Assembly: GCA_022559985.1 (NCBI GenBank)
Contig: JAFJTR010000055.1
Location: 124,001-188,000, forward strand
Origin: Parastagonospora avenae f. sp. tritici 18332-5
Taxonomy: Eukaryota; Ascomycota; Dothideomycetes; Pleosporales; Phaeosphaeriaceae
Direction: 5' to 3'
DNA: 64,000 nucleotides
Shown: positions 34,961-45,962 of the stretch, piece after piece
Layout: each line of letters begins with the position of its first letter
Position numbering within the stretch: the first letter of the stretch is position 1
The notes under the pieces: generated by a model
What the model saw: only the letters and a program-made list of their open reading frames with translations
Databases searched by the model: none
Told to the model about the DNA's origin: nothing
Made by a program: the position numbers and the translations under genes

Positions 34961-35663
34961 CCACCGACGTAGCGTCCTCAGAGATATGCGAACTATCCAA
35001 CCCCCCATGCGCGCTTTTGTCCGGCTCGTAGTCAAACTCACTCGCATTGAACGGCACATAGGCAGAGTTCTTGTCGTCGTCCTTGAGCGTGTCGTCGTCG
35101 GAATCGATGTCGTACGCCCTGCGCGACAGACCAGGCTTGTAAGCGCCATGCGAAGTCCGGCGCGGCGACGTGCGTCTGTCATGCTGCCAGTCGCGCTGAT
35201 CGACGCCGAGCATGGCGTCGAGTTTCTGGCCTGAGGGGTGCCAGTCTGGGACGCGTGTTTGGGGTTGATGTGCGCGCGAGAAGGTGGGTGGTGGGACTGG
35301 GACCCGGTAGGGGGCCTGGTATATAGGTGATTTTGAATGCGATAGAGCGCGCTGGATGGTGGAGGGGACGCGGACTTCGACTGGTGAGCTGATGTGCAGA
35401 GGATTTTCCTCGGCTGGAGCTTTTGGCTCTTCGTGATGCGGGATCTGGGCTGGCTTGTCTGGGAGATACACGTCCTTGTGCTTGCGGCTGAAGAGGACCA
35501 TGACAAGGGCGCCGATGATGAGTGATATAGTAGCACTGATGGCGATGGGCACTGGCGTGACCTTAATCTTCTGGTTTGTGGGCAGCAGACCTGGTGGCGG
35601 CGCAAGCCATGCGGTTGGCAGAGACGAGCCTGTCGCCGTCATCTGAAGGGTGAGGGAGGTCAT
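34890..35663 (-). CDS. single-pass membrane protein, unknown function
   Basis: This intronless frame has 257 residues from the ATG at 35663; a second ATG seven codons in (35642) is an alternative. A short extracellular-type N-terminus (about 35 residues) precedes one membrane span (PIAISATISLIIGALVMVLF) with a positive stop (SRKHKD), so the N-terminus is probably outside or luminal. The remaining 190 residues are cytosolic, disordered and rich in Pro/Ser/His with acidic DIDSDDDTLKDDDKNS. The conserved-looking end is ASEFDYEPDK and GKRQRAFDANLKLGDPY. There is no enzymatic motif. Its last codons form one copy of the local tandem repeat. Confidence 0.7.
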   Translation of the reverse strand: MTSLTLQMTATGSSLPTAWLAPPPGLLPTNQKIKVTPVPIAISATISLIIGALVMVLFSRKHKDVYLPDKPAQIPHHEEPKAPAEENPLHISSPVEVRVPSTIQRALSHSKSPIYQAPYRVPVPPPTFSRAHQPQTRVPDWHPSGQKLDAMLGVDQRDWQHDRRTSPRRTSHGAYKPGLSRRAYDIDSDDDTLKDDDKNSAYVPFNASEFDYEPDKSAHGGLDSSHISEDATSVDSVREYGKRQRAFDANLKLGDPY

Positions 35664-35825
35664 TAGATGCAGACTATGAACGTGTCTAACCTTTGGTGTA
35701 AGAAGTACGCAGATGAAGCACGGGCAATTGAAGGGACGGTTTTATGTGAAGAGCCATTGCCAACACTATAGGCAAACGTCCGTCGTTTTCGCTGACGAAC
35801 ATGAAGTCTCGTTTGTAGCCGCACT

Positions 35826-37952
35826 TCACTGCTCACGAAGTGCGCTCTGACGACGGACCTCCGTCATATCTGCGCCTTTCTGTAGCTTTCCAACCTCCTT
35901 CTCATTCCCACCCTTATTCCTCTTCTTGCCATCTGCCATCGAGATGGGTGGTTTCCGCTTACGCTCGTTCTTGCTAGGTGAACTCATTCTGCGCATCTCT
36001 GCTTCAAGTCTAGCAGTCAAACGCTGCAGCAGCCATTCAGGCTCGTTGGTGTTGCCCATCAACGGACTGCGGATGCCGAGCCAGCTCCAGTTCACCTTTC
36101 CTCCATCGTTCGCAGTACCAATGTCTGGCGCATCGCCTTCCTTGTGCTGAAACTGCTCTTCTGGCTTCCTGTGACTAGATGCATCGCCCTCGTCCTGACC
36201 AATCAGTTTCAGGTAGTAAGTCCATTCGTCGTAGGAATACTGTTTCGGGGGCGAGGCATTCATATCGCTCAGCATTTTTCGAATCTCTTTTGCGAGGACA
36301 AAATGATAGAAGTGGATGTCGCGTTCGAGATAGTCGCCATGTTCTCCAGCTTTTTCCGCCTCGTCAAGTTCTTCCTCTTCAATGTGCTCCGCGACACGAT
36401 CGAGGCCGCATTGTTCTCCTGGATCAGAATCCCCCTTACGATTAACGTCCTTTTCTTTCAGCCCCTTTCCCGTCTTCATTCTCTTCATACCGACTTTAAG
36501 TGCAGAAGCCAGGCCGTTTTCATCGGGAAGGACGGTTAAAGAACCAATCCATATAGTGAAGTCCTTGAAGCCTTGAATAATGGTATCTCCCATGTTGCTA
36601 ATGAGCACAGTGAGCGTTGGTACAGCCAGGAGGCTCCAGAACACGAAGAAGGCTTTGCCCGAATTCGAGAATGGGACGAGATCCCCATATCCAATCGTCA
36701 ACAGCGACGTGTAAGAAAAATACAGCCACGCGAAATAAGAATACCCTTGGGGCTTCTCGGCCTGCATGAAGACCACGGCGCCGACGAGCCATAAAACCAT
36801 GGCTGCGGTAGTTGACGTTGCGAGTGCGGCATACCTCCTCTTCCGCTCCGAAAGTTCGTGTACCCGTCGCATGACGTGGAATTCTTGTTCTCTTCGCTGT
36901 AGCTCGGACAAGCCCTTTTGAGAGAACTTGATCTTCTCGAACCAGCCAAGGGTGATTGTTCTTTCATCTTGGTCAATGCTTGACAGTACTTTCTGCCGTT
37001 TGAGCTCGACGAAACGAGCAGACATTTTCTGCTTTCCGTGCTCAAGAATCAAGCTCCTGACTGAGCCAATGACCAAACCGACCATGATCAACCCCCCAAT
37101 AGCGTATGGGAATAGTAAAGAGCGGCCTGTGTGTGTCTTCGGTACAAATTCGCCACCAATACCCACGGTCAAGAGTGTGAAGTCGGCCCAAAATACAGCA
37201 TCGAGGAACTGCCAGCCTTCCACTTTGCAAAAGACCAGCGCGCCTAGTAACAGATAAACCATAAAGCCAATAGTCTGTAGCATCAACGTCCTTTGACTTG
37301 GTGTCAATTGGAAATCTTTTGAGTAATGTCCTCTCCAAGCACCATAAGCAGTGAACGCCATTAAGCTCGCTACAATGAAGTATAGCGCAGCCGCAATGAT
37401 CCCATAATAATACGCCTGGCTCAAAGCATGCTCCTGCCTCGGCTGGATCTCGAACACAGGCAGCGAAGCCACTATGACCAGCGCAATCAACAGTGCTGAT
37501 GAAAGATACCATCCAAGGATCGTGATCGGTTGCGCAATCGCAAAAGAGAGCCTGCGCGCCATGTTAAGCAGCAAAGACATATTCGCCGTCAGAGCGAAGA
37601 CCAGCGATATCGAGTTGACTGCGATTAGCCACTTGGGGTCCTCAACTCTTTCGCCATGGCCTTCATCTGATCCCGGAGGTATATACACCCGCCATGTCTC
37701 TACAAGCGCACATATACTGAAAGCGTTGGCCATAGGCCCGAACGTGCCTGCAATCAGGGGACACGCCGTTGAAGCAAACCACCACAGACTGTAACAATCA
37801 GCCCCCCGATCAACACAAACTTCTCAGCCAACATACCTCGGGTCCAAAAACTCCTGTTCATCCTGCTCCGCCTGCTCAACCCCCTCTTTCTCGTTCTTCT
37901 CCACATCCTGCGCTGCTTCGTTGGCGGACTCATGGAGGCCGGGGTCGTTCAT
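35826..37952 (-). CDS. TOK1: TOK-type outward-rectifier two-pore potassium channel
   Basis: Exons are 37952-37837 and 37788-35826, with a 48-nt intron (GTATGT...TTACAG), 692 residues. The join reads FLDPSLWWFASTACPLIAGT, the start of the first membrane helix. The architecture is the eight-helix, two-pore layout unique to fungal TOK channels: first pore FTLLTVGIGGEFVPKT, later pore YTSLLTIGYGDLVPFS, both followed by hydrophobic helices (FFVFWSLLAVPTLTVLIS). The acidic N-terminus (VEQAEQDEQEF) and long basic/acidic C-terminal tail are cytosolic. TOK1 passes K+ outward at the plasma membrane and sets membrane potential. In the first filter Gly replaces the Asp usually found right after TVGxG, while the second filter is canonical. 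The start ATG gives MNDPGLHESANE; there is no better upstream start. Confidence 0.92.
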
Positions 37953-38412
37953 GTTGGCTCCGGCTGAGAGGTGTGGATAGTGGAAAGGGGACTTGAGACA
38001 TTGTGGTATGAAACTGTACCTTATCACGAGATGTTGACAACAAGGCAGTGATGATCGCGTCGCGTGAACAAGGACGACAACGCATGACGTATCCGGCTGA
38101 GACATTGCAGGCTGGACTCTGGGGTCGCTAAACCGCTTTGGTCGGGGACGAACGCCTCCTGACTGTTCGCCGCTACGAACAACGTCCTTCGCGCAAGAAT
38201 TTGATATTTTGGTTAATGGGTATGAAAGCATAGGGCTGGAATCACGAGTGGGACGCATTGCTGATCCCACTGAAGTGAACATCTTACACAAAACTAGCAA
38301 TCAAAAGCCGCCCTTCTCGAAAACAACAGGGATCGGGTATGCATATAAACAAACTACACTGCATACATACATAATCATACCAATTCATAAAAAACACTCT
38401 CCCACCCACATC
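37953..38412. other. intergenic region between TOK1 and AFI1
   Basis: This 460-nt space holds the TOK1 promoter and the AFI1 3' flank, which is AT-rich around 38340-38400. No element was singled out. Confidence 0.4.
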
Positions 38413-40937
38413 TCATCTAGGCTGCTGTCCCTCCTCCCTCTTCACCCTGAAAAACGCCAACTTCGCGAACCGACCCAGATTCCCCCACAACAGCCGCCCC
38501 GCCGGATGATCCATGATCCTCTCCAGCAACTTGACCACCGCCAACCTGACATCCAAGCGCGGGTGGAAAAGCCCCAAGCTCAGGTAAAACAAGCCAGCAT
38601 TACTATCCGGCATGACGCACAGCAGCTGCAGAATCGTGTCGTACTGTAGCTGCGGGCCTGGCTTACGCTCCGGATCGTTGGCAAGCGTCAGGGACTCGGA
38701 GTCGTTGTCGGTAGTCACAGTGGACCCGCCAGCTTCTTCGATGCAGCGCGCGAAGGCGAGATACACCGCCGCACTGGCATCGTGCGTCAATTTCAGCGTG
38801 CGCAGTTTGTCGTGCTGGTGCGCAAAGTCCAAGCCCCTGACCGGCCGTTTACTCCAGCTGCGCGCGAGATCCTGCACGCAGCTGTAGTAGCTTCGCGTCG
38901 TGCGCCAGCCCTCGATGCGGTGGACGTTGACGGCGAGTTCGCGCATGCGCGAGCCCTCGTCGGGCCAGACGTAGCCGTGGCCCGAGACGCCGTATGCGCC
39001 GGCGTCGTAGTCGTGCGTGCCTATATACAGGGCTGACGCGCCGTAGACGGTTTCTTCGAAGGCGGCGGTGATGCGGGTGAATTTGAGGACCCAGGAGCGC
39101 CATTTGGCGCGGATTGCGTTTTCACCGTGGCGGTTGGCGATGGCGAGGAGGAGGCTGTCCATGAAAGCGTGGTCGCCTGTTGAGTCGATGCCAGCTTTAT
39201 TTTCTGCGGCTGCTGAGCCGCCTGCGCCGTTGACGTTGATGCCTTGTTGTTGGAAGAAGAGTGAGCCTTCGGTTGGTGCTGCGGCTTCGATGCGGTTGCT
39301 GATCTTCATGCGTCCGGTTGGGAGATCACAGAGGAGGTCCCACCATTCGGGCTTGTAGGAGAAGGCGGGGTTGGTGACACCGGCAATGAAGCCTGGGACT
39401 TTCAGGAGGTCGTCGACCTTGGTGAGATCGGTGTAGGGGAAGGCATGGCGGACGAAGCCTCGGAGAATGCCACCAGAGGCTAGGGCGCATGCTGCAAGTA
39501 CAGCTTCAGCTACTTCACCAGAGGGCCGATTGTGGCCAAGAAAGATGATACGCTTCTGCGTGAGGAGAGCATTAACAAGCACTATGATGGGATGAGTGTA
39601 GGCGCCATTTGTGGTAAGATGAGGATGTAGTGCGAACGGCTGTGGTTGTTGAGCATGAGGTGTGGAGAAGGTCTGGATAAGTTTGATCAAAGAAAAGTCG
39701 CCGACTGTTTCTGCACTCAGGGCCGTGGGTATCTTGACAGGCACGGGTATGCCGTTGTAGTTGATCTTAGACTCGAACTCGTGTGTGTCCCTGGGTAGGA
39801 CATACGTCTTCTTTCGCCTCGTTAGAGAGTCGGATGATTCTTCCATTGAGTCTCGCTCAGCATCGAGTCTCTTCCGCTGCCGCACCATCTGCTCAAACTT
39901 CTCGATGAACATGTCCTTGGCGTCACTTGCGGAGAGCACAAAGTTCTCGAATAACGATAACTTTGGAAGTAGAGACAGGTCCATGGCGTTCAAAGCATGA
40001 TATAGAGAGGCGAGGGTCTCCACAACGGGGGCGCGGAAGTACTCCTCTAGAGCTAGTAGTAAAAGCGGCTTGTATATGTGCAGGAAGGAGTGGCGCGTGC
40101 ATATTGCCATTGCCTTGACGATAGATCCTCTGCCTTGGGTTAGTGTCTTGATGGATATTTCGACTGTCTGTCGTACCTCTTCACTGTAGTGTCCAGCTTG
40201 GTGTTCACCAGATTCAGGACATAGACCAATGGCGGGCCGTCTGGATCCGGCTCGTCCTCGCTCTCAGTGTCGTAGTCGTCTTCTTCGTCATTGTCAGCCC
40301 CATCGAGCTCGTCTCCGGCGGTGGTGTCGTCGTCGTCGTCCAGGCCCTCCTTCCGCCTTCTACGCTTGCGCCGCCGCTCTCTCCTCTCTTCCCGCTCCTC
40401 TTCCTCGGCTGTGGTGTCCTTGTGCAGGAAGAATATCGTCCAGTCCTGGTTGCGCATATGCGCCTGATCGGGCAGCATGAGCTCGGCCAACATGGTCTCG
40501 TCCCCACTGATGGCAGCTGGATACTGGTGCTCCATAATAGAGCCCCGATCGATGTCGAACGAGGCGACCAGAATGTACTCGACATGTTTCTCAATGGCAT
40601 CCGACGGGTACTGAGAGCGCAGTCGGCCGCTGGACTTGTGCGGGGACTCGGAGACAGAATGCTGTGACGACGCCTGCGATTCGTACTCGGAGTCTACATC
40701 TTCGCGCAGCAATTGCTCGCGCAGCAGGGGCGGCACGGGGGATTTTGCTTTGCGGTCATTGCGGAGAGAGACCGAGGATGGCGATCGCGAGGAGGGAAAG
40801 GACGAGAAGGAGGGTTGGCGCTGCAGCGGCACCGACGGCTGGGTCTGCGACGCCGAGGGGGGTGGGTTCGACGACGAAGACGGCGGCGGCGGTCTCTGGG
40901 CGCTCACTTGCATTGCGGCGTGAGCGATTGTTTCCAT
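38413..40937 (-). CDS. AFI1: Afi1-like DENN/SPA-domain protein (Arf3 docking, polarity)
   Basis: Exons are 40937-40177 and 40129-38413, with an intron of 47 nt (GTACGA...CACTAAC...GGCAG), 825 residues. After a Ser/Pro-rich leader, the Afi1 docking domain starts with VEYILVASFDIDRGSIMEHQ, then AELMLPDQAHMRNQDWTIFF. It is interrupted by a long acidic insert (DDDDDTTAGDELDGADNDEE) and resumes at PPLVYVLNLVNTKLD. The stabilization-of-polarity-axis half follows: SFLHIYKPLLLLALEEYF, NALLTQKRIIFLGHNRPSGE and VPGFIAGVTNPAF. In yeast Afi1 recruits or interacts with the GTPase Arf3 at polarised growth sites, so a role in tip growth is expected. The exon junction gives VKRGSIVKAMAICTRHSFL, matching the family. 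It is divergent from an EF-hand gene. Confidence 0.9.
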
Positions 40938-41393
40938 CTTCGCAGCGAGTCTGGCGACTCAAGCATCCTGTGCGATCGGCGGGACCGAACTACGCTAGGG
41001 GGTCCACCAGGGGCATAGCGCGGATCGCGTCGCGTCTGAAAGGTGTGATAGGCGGCGGGATGGTGCCTAATAGTGTAGGCAATGCAATAGCTGATCAGAG
41101 CACTGTGAGCGGCCGGTCAGGTGTGGTGAATTGTGCGCTCCAGGTGCATGCGGTATGTATGTATGTATGTATGTATGCATGTGCTGGCGGCGCGTAAGCA
41201 TAGGAATACGGCAGGGCTGGCGGCTGCTGGACCCTGAACGTGGAGGCTTATCGATAGATCTGCACGCTCCGAGGGTGAATGTTTGCCGTGTTTGCAGCCG
41301 TTGCTGGGCAGCCGCCATCGTCAACACCACCCAAACACGACAGCACCACTGCAGGTTTGGACATCGCCGAGACCACAACTCCAAACTGCAACC
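40938..41393. promoter_or_regulatory. bidirectional promoter region, AFI1 / EF-hand gene
   Basis: The region lies between two divergent start codons 456 nt apart and contains a GTAT microsatellite. Confidence 0.45.
41153..41176. repeat. (GTAT)6 microsatellite
   Basis: Six perfect GTAT units, followed by a degenerate ATGCATG, lie in the promoter shared by AFI1 and the EF-hand gene. Length variation could change promoter spacing. Confidence 0.9.
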
Positions 41394-42573
41394 ATGGTAT
41401 GCCAACTTGGAATACTCCGTACTGCATATAGCTAACGTCAACAAGTCAACAACACCGACCCCATACAAGCCCTCTCCCCTCTCCTTCAACAGCCCGCGAC
41501 AGTCGCCCTTCCGCAGGCCTGGATCCATACGCGAAGGCTCACCCTCCACAGTCCGACCGTCGACGCCCAACAGCTCGCCGCTCAAGCCAAAGGAGACGCC
41601 AAAGGAGACGCCAACCACCCCCTCACAAGCCAACCTGCGACAGTCAACAACAAGCAATGCATCGCAGAACCCCCCCTCGTGGCTGAACACGCGGGGCACT
41701 ACGAGCACAGCAGACGTGCCAGCCTCACCCTCACGAAACATTCCGTCGCCCACGCGCAACTCATCTTCTTCGACCATCGACACTGTCCGGCCTCTCAGCA
41801 CAGCATCGCTGGCTGCGAAGTTCGACGGAGGACGAAACAGCGTCACCCCGCCACTTGTCGAGAGGTCATCTTCGTACGAAAGACTGGTGTCGGAGAAGCT
41901 GGCGCCCGTTGAGAGAGCGTCGTCGTACCAGGGCATCGCACCCGAAAAACTCGCACCCGTCGAGAAGTTCACACCTTACGAGAAGCCTGTGGAGAGGCCA
42001 GCACCGTTGGCGACACGGCCGGCGCCCTTGACACGGACAGTCACCAGTGATGCGCTGTCGAGAGTTCCACCGCCGCTCCTGCACAGCATGCGAGAGTGCT
42101 TCAGCGTCATGGACCGCGATAACGATGGACATGTGAACTCGGCGGATGTTGCCGACATGCTCTCGCAGCTTGGTCTCTCTGCTACACCATCGACACTCGC
42201 TTCGTACTTCAACGGCGCGCAATCGATCAATCTCGCCACTTTCTTGAACACATTGTCAGATCTGCTCAGTGGCCTGTCGCGCTCGAGTGAGTTGAGTGCC
42301 GCATTCGAGGCATTCGACGATGGAGACGACGGCCAGATCGATCTCGCCGAACTGAAGGATGCCCTGCTACATACCGCACCGGAGCCGGGAGAGCGCAAAC
42401 TGACCGAGCGCGAAATCGACATGGTCGTCGAAGGCTTCAGTGGACGAAGAGCATTCGGCAAAGGTGGCAAGGGGCTGGGCAGAGGCGAAGTCTTTCGATA
42501 CCAGGAGTTCATGGCAAGTCTCACGGGAGGAAGCGGAGGCGAGAATGGCGAGAATGGTTCAGCGCCAGCATAA
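41394..42573 (+). CDS. EF-hand protein, myosin regulatory light chain/calmodulin-like with disordered N-terminus
   Basis: The first exon is only the initiator ATG (41394-41396). A 49-nt intron (GTATGC, GCTAAC branch, ACAAG) follows, then exon 2 at 41446-42573; 376 residues in all. The N-terminal 210 residues are Ser/Thr/Pro-rich (TPTPYKPSPLSFNSPRQSPF) with a tandem KETPKETP and repeated EKLAPVE motifs. The C-terminal half is a four-EF-hand-like module. Loop 1, DRDNDGHVNSAD, is a complete Ca2+ site; a later loop, DDGDDGQIDLAE, keeps most ligands but has Gly at position 3; the other two look degenerate. The light-chain-like arrangement suggests it binds an IQ helix of a myosin or other partner at septa or tips. 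The start was chosen because the upstream frame lacks a good context and the ATG-only exon has ideal splice signals. Confidence 0.8.
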
Positions 42574-42714
42574 AACATACTCCTCCCATCCGCTTCAGTA
42601 CATAGTCTTTGATTCCCCATTGCATTTCCTCACATCATTCAAGTCCAGTGTCCAAATATACACATTATAATTATCCGTCTCTACATACTCACTCCATCCC
42701 GGGTATCATTTCAT

Positions 42715-43905
42715 CTACTGTTCATCCTCCTCCTCCTCCACCCCCCTCGGCACCAGTATCCTCCTCACAATGCACATATTCCCATTGTCCGGACAAACAT
42801 TGCCTCGATTCAACTGCTTATCCGCCGGCCCCGTCGGCCCGCTCGCAAACTTCGCCTGCCCAAACAGCTTCACCTGCCTCGCATCGCTCGTCGGATACTC
42901 CTCATCGCCCCACCTTCCCTTAAACCCCAGCCAATTCGTTGGCGTGCCATCTTCATACGGCGTGAACGCATTCCTCCCCGCATCGTATGCGTAGAAGTAC
43001 GCGGATAGCAGCGGGTCCCAGTACACGCCGCGGTCCGTGTAATCCTCCAGCACGCCGCCGGGCAAGTTGAGATTCGGGATCGTGTGGTCGTGCGTCCCTG
43101 GTATCGCGTAGTTTGCATGCGAGCCGCGGGCGGAGTACGCGACGGGCCGCCCCGAAGACGTCTTCTCGACGGTCGGGTAGGTGAAGGCTTGCCCGTTGGC
43201 GTGCTGCGAGTACCATACGGCTTGCGGCGCGCCGGCGGCGAAACGCACCATTACGTGCTCCCAGTCGCCGACGTGGTTTCCTGCAGGAGGGGATTAGAAA
43301 GGGGAAGGGGAGAGGGTGAAGGAAGGAAATACCGAAATTCAACGCATCCCACCCGAGTACTTCTCCGCCATAATTGTACGCGTAGAAGTACATGTAAAAC
43401 GCATCGACGTTGCCATTCCCCTTGTCTGTCACGATCACGGCGGCAGTCACAGCGCCGTTGGTTTTCCCGTTCGCGTCGGGTCGCGTGCCCTTGATCCAAT
43501 TGGGGTCTTTGGTTACGTCGTCGTTGGACGTCAGGTAGACGTTGTCGCCGAGTTGGTTTACATTCTCCAGGGTCAGGGGCTTGGAGGGGCCCGGGACTTC
43601 GGCGAAGGCGACGCGCGGGGTGGTGTTGTTGAGGAAGACTTGTAGGTCTGTGGGCATGTAGGTGTCTTCGGAGTGGAGGTATACGACGGGTGCTGGAGGG
43701 GGTTAGTATTCATTGCTTGTTTGAGTATAGGAACAATGACGGAGGAGTATCTTGGAAGTGTATGTGTGTGGTACCTGAAATCCAGCACTGACTTACCATA
43801 CTTGAGCACATAGTCCGGCACACCAGCTGCCTGCCTCTTGGCCGGCGCACTCTCGACCACAAGCGCAGCACACACCGCCATGATCAGAAGATGTTGGAAC
43901 CCCAT
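42715..43905 (-). CDS. VPS62: secreted Vps62/DUF946-like protein
   Basis: Exons are 43905-43797, 43692-43333 and 43280-42715, 344 residues; introns are 104 and 52 nt with GTAAGT/CTCCAG and GTATTT/CTGCAG ends. A signal peptide (MGFQHLLIMAVCAALVVES) is followed by KRQ, a possible Kex2 site. The family core then appears: YAPVVYLHSEDTYMPTDL, DAFYMYFYAYNYG, LNFGNHVGDWEHVMVRF, SARGSHANYAIPGTHDHTIP and DYTDRGVYWDPLLSAYF. Vps62 homologues are named from a yeast vacuolar-sorting screen; the molecular function is unknown, and many fungal members are secreted. The acidic EEEEDEQ end may be disordered. A TATA box lies 87 nt upstream of the ATG. Confidence 0.88.
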
Positions 43906-43991
43906 CTTGAAGTTTAATCTCAGTTGAAATGCTTCTCGCGAGCGTTCGTTCGTTCGACTTCGTCACTCACAACACAGCGCCCCCGCAACGC

Positions 43992-43998
43992 ATTTATA
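43992..43998 (-). promoter_or_regulatory. TATA box of the Vps62-like gene
   Basis: TATAAAT on the minus strand lies 87 nt upstream of the start codon at 43905, a plausible distance for a short leader. Confidence 0.5.
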
Positions 43999-45270
43999 CA
44001 CAACCCGCAAACCCATCGCCTACCACGCGCGCCGCCATACTCTCCCATCTACCCTATGATCTCCCCCCCTCCCCCCATGCAGCACATCATGCAACAACCC
44101 GCCCATCTAATTCGCCGACACCATACATACAACCACTTAACTACATATCCACCTGCCACAAACACCCCCTCTGCCCCTTTCGCGTGCACACATCATGCAG
44201 CAAATGCAGCCTATGCCGACCTGCCTGTTGAGGTGCGGGTGTGGCCCTGTTCGTTGGCTGTCGAACACCCGCGCTAGCGGCAATCCCGTTGCAAGGGTGT
44301 CGTGTGGCTTGTGACTGGCTTCGCGCGGCCAGCAACGTGGGGATTTGGCGCGTGGCGCCGCTGGCATTGGTGTTTAGTATGGATAAAATGTCGACTCGAG
44401 ACACACGTTTTGTGAGAGGCTCGGGGCGTGAGATTTGAAAGTCGCCGAGATCTTGGATGCAGGGATGGGGTGTGTGTGTGGATAAATGGTGAACGCGTGT
44501 GATGGGCTCAGAGTAAAATTGTACGGAAGAGGCGAGATGTGATGGTCCAAGGGTGGAGTTTTGCCCAATGTCCGCTAATGCGTTCGCGCTATCGTGGAGT
44601 TCGTGATGGGATGCGCCGTGTAACTTCGTCGTGCTGCCCATGTCGAAGCCATGCCTGAGTAGGCACGGGATCGGGCGAGCCGAAGATTTCTAGTGCGGCA
44701 GCCATCTCCTGCTGTTCTTGATTGCTAATCCTAGGCGGTTCGGAGTGACATTTTGAGAGGTGCATCAGGCGGCTGAGTGCGTGATATACTGAAGCATACA
44801 TGCATGGTGAAGTCTTGCACATCGGACATGCTCGAGCCCTTGCAAGCTTGGCTTCGTTGCATTTGGTATTTGAAGTTAGTGTAGGTCGGAACATACCGTC
44901 TACGAGGCGGCAGATGATGTCGGATATAGTCGCCTCGCTTTTTTGTATGATGATACCCGTCCTCTAGGCCTACTGTAAAAACTTATTCATGTCTACCTTA
45001 GCAGTTTTTGGAAGGTCGTCGAGTAATGGCCGCTTTGCACGGAAGCGTTTCCCATCCTTTGAGACCGTCATAGCAGTCTTGCTGCATTGATATTCTACTT
45101 CTTTTGCAACTTGGAAGGTTGTTAGTCTGTCCCTCGGTATTCAGGCACTTAGCGTGATGCTGAACTCCGCTTGAGGTCCGAGTAGTGTTTAGGCGTCCAC
45201 AACACTTCTTCAAAAGGAATGAGCGCGACTTCTGTAAGGTCAACGATCCTTCAATCTCGCTGCACTCATC
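43999..45270. other. 1.27-kb intergenic region
   Basis: No supported gene. One minus-strand stretch at about 44590-44960 reads like a small spliced, Cys-containing frame (CPMCKTSPCMYASVYHAL) behind a GTATGT...CCAAG intron, but it lacks a start and is reported only as a finding. Confidence 0.4.
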
Positions 45271-45768
45271 ATGTCCCAATCTGACTACATTATCCTCGAA
45301 GGTATACCAACGCCACAGGTCTATCATGACCTACGAGAACTAGCTGGCTTGACTCCACCACCCATGGATGCAATCCCAAAAGCACTCGAAAATTCCTTCG
45401 TAGGTTTCCTGGCCTATGAGCAGCGACACATGATCGACGATACGACGCCGGAGGCAGGTCAAACAGCTGTCGCAATGGGCCGTTTGGTGGGGGACAAAAG
45501 CTTGTTTCTGATCTGCGTTGATATCGCCGTGCATCCGGGGCACCAGCGCAAAGGCCTAGGCAAGCGCATAATGCAATCGCTGGTAGACTATGTCGACAGA
45601 CAGGCGCCTGATGCGTACGTGAGCTTGGTTGCTGAACCAGCTGGTCAGAAACTGTATCCACAGTACGGATTTAAGGAGGTGGAGCCAAGCATCGGCATGT
45701 ACCGAATGTTCAGGAATCGGAAAGTAGACGGGAAATCAGTGAAGGAGGACGCAGATGTATTGGAGTGA
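45271..45768 (+). CDS. GNAT-family N-acetyltransferase
   Basis: This intronless frame has 165 residues. It has the GNAT fold landmarks: an early ELAGLTPPPMDAIPKALENS segment, the beta4 strand LFLICVDIAVHP, the acetyl-CoA pyrophosphate loop GHQRKGLGKRIM (Q/RxxGxG), and the C-terminal EPAGQKLYPQYGFKEVEPS. The transferred group comes from acetyl-CoA. The acceptor is unknown; the layout resembles small cytosolic aralkylamine- or sialic-type acetyltransferases. The size is normal for a stand-alone GNAT. The start ATG directly precedes the conserved beta1 strand. Confidence 0.88.
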   Translation: MSQSDYIILEGIPTPQVYHDLRELAGLTPPPMDAIPKALENSFVGFLAYEQRHMIDDTTPEAGQTAVAMGRLVGDKSLFLICVDIAVHPGHQRKGLGKRIMQSLVDYVDRQAPDAYVSLVAEPAGQKLYPQYGFKEVEPSIGMYRMFRNRKVDGKSVKEDADVLE

Positions 45769-45962
45769 ATATCAGGAGCGTCGAATGAAAGGCTGCTTGA
45801 GTGTTCGGGTATACAAGGGGCGGGATGCGAGCAGGGATGGGTTCATAGCGGGGAAGCAGTGGGGCTAAATGGCGTCGGTCCCAGATCGCGAACGCGACGC
45901 TGAACATTTGCAGCTGATCGTTCTAGTAATGCATTGTACTGCTCCACACAACCTCAACCCCG

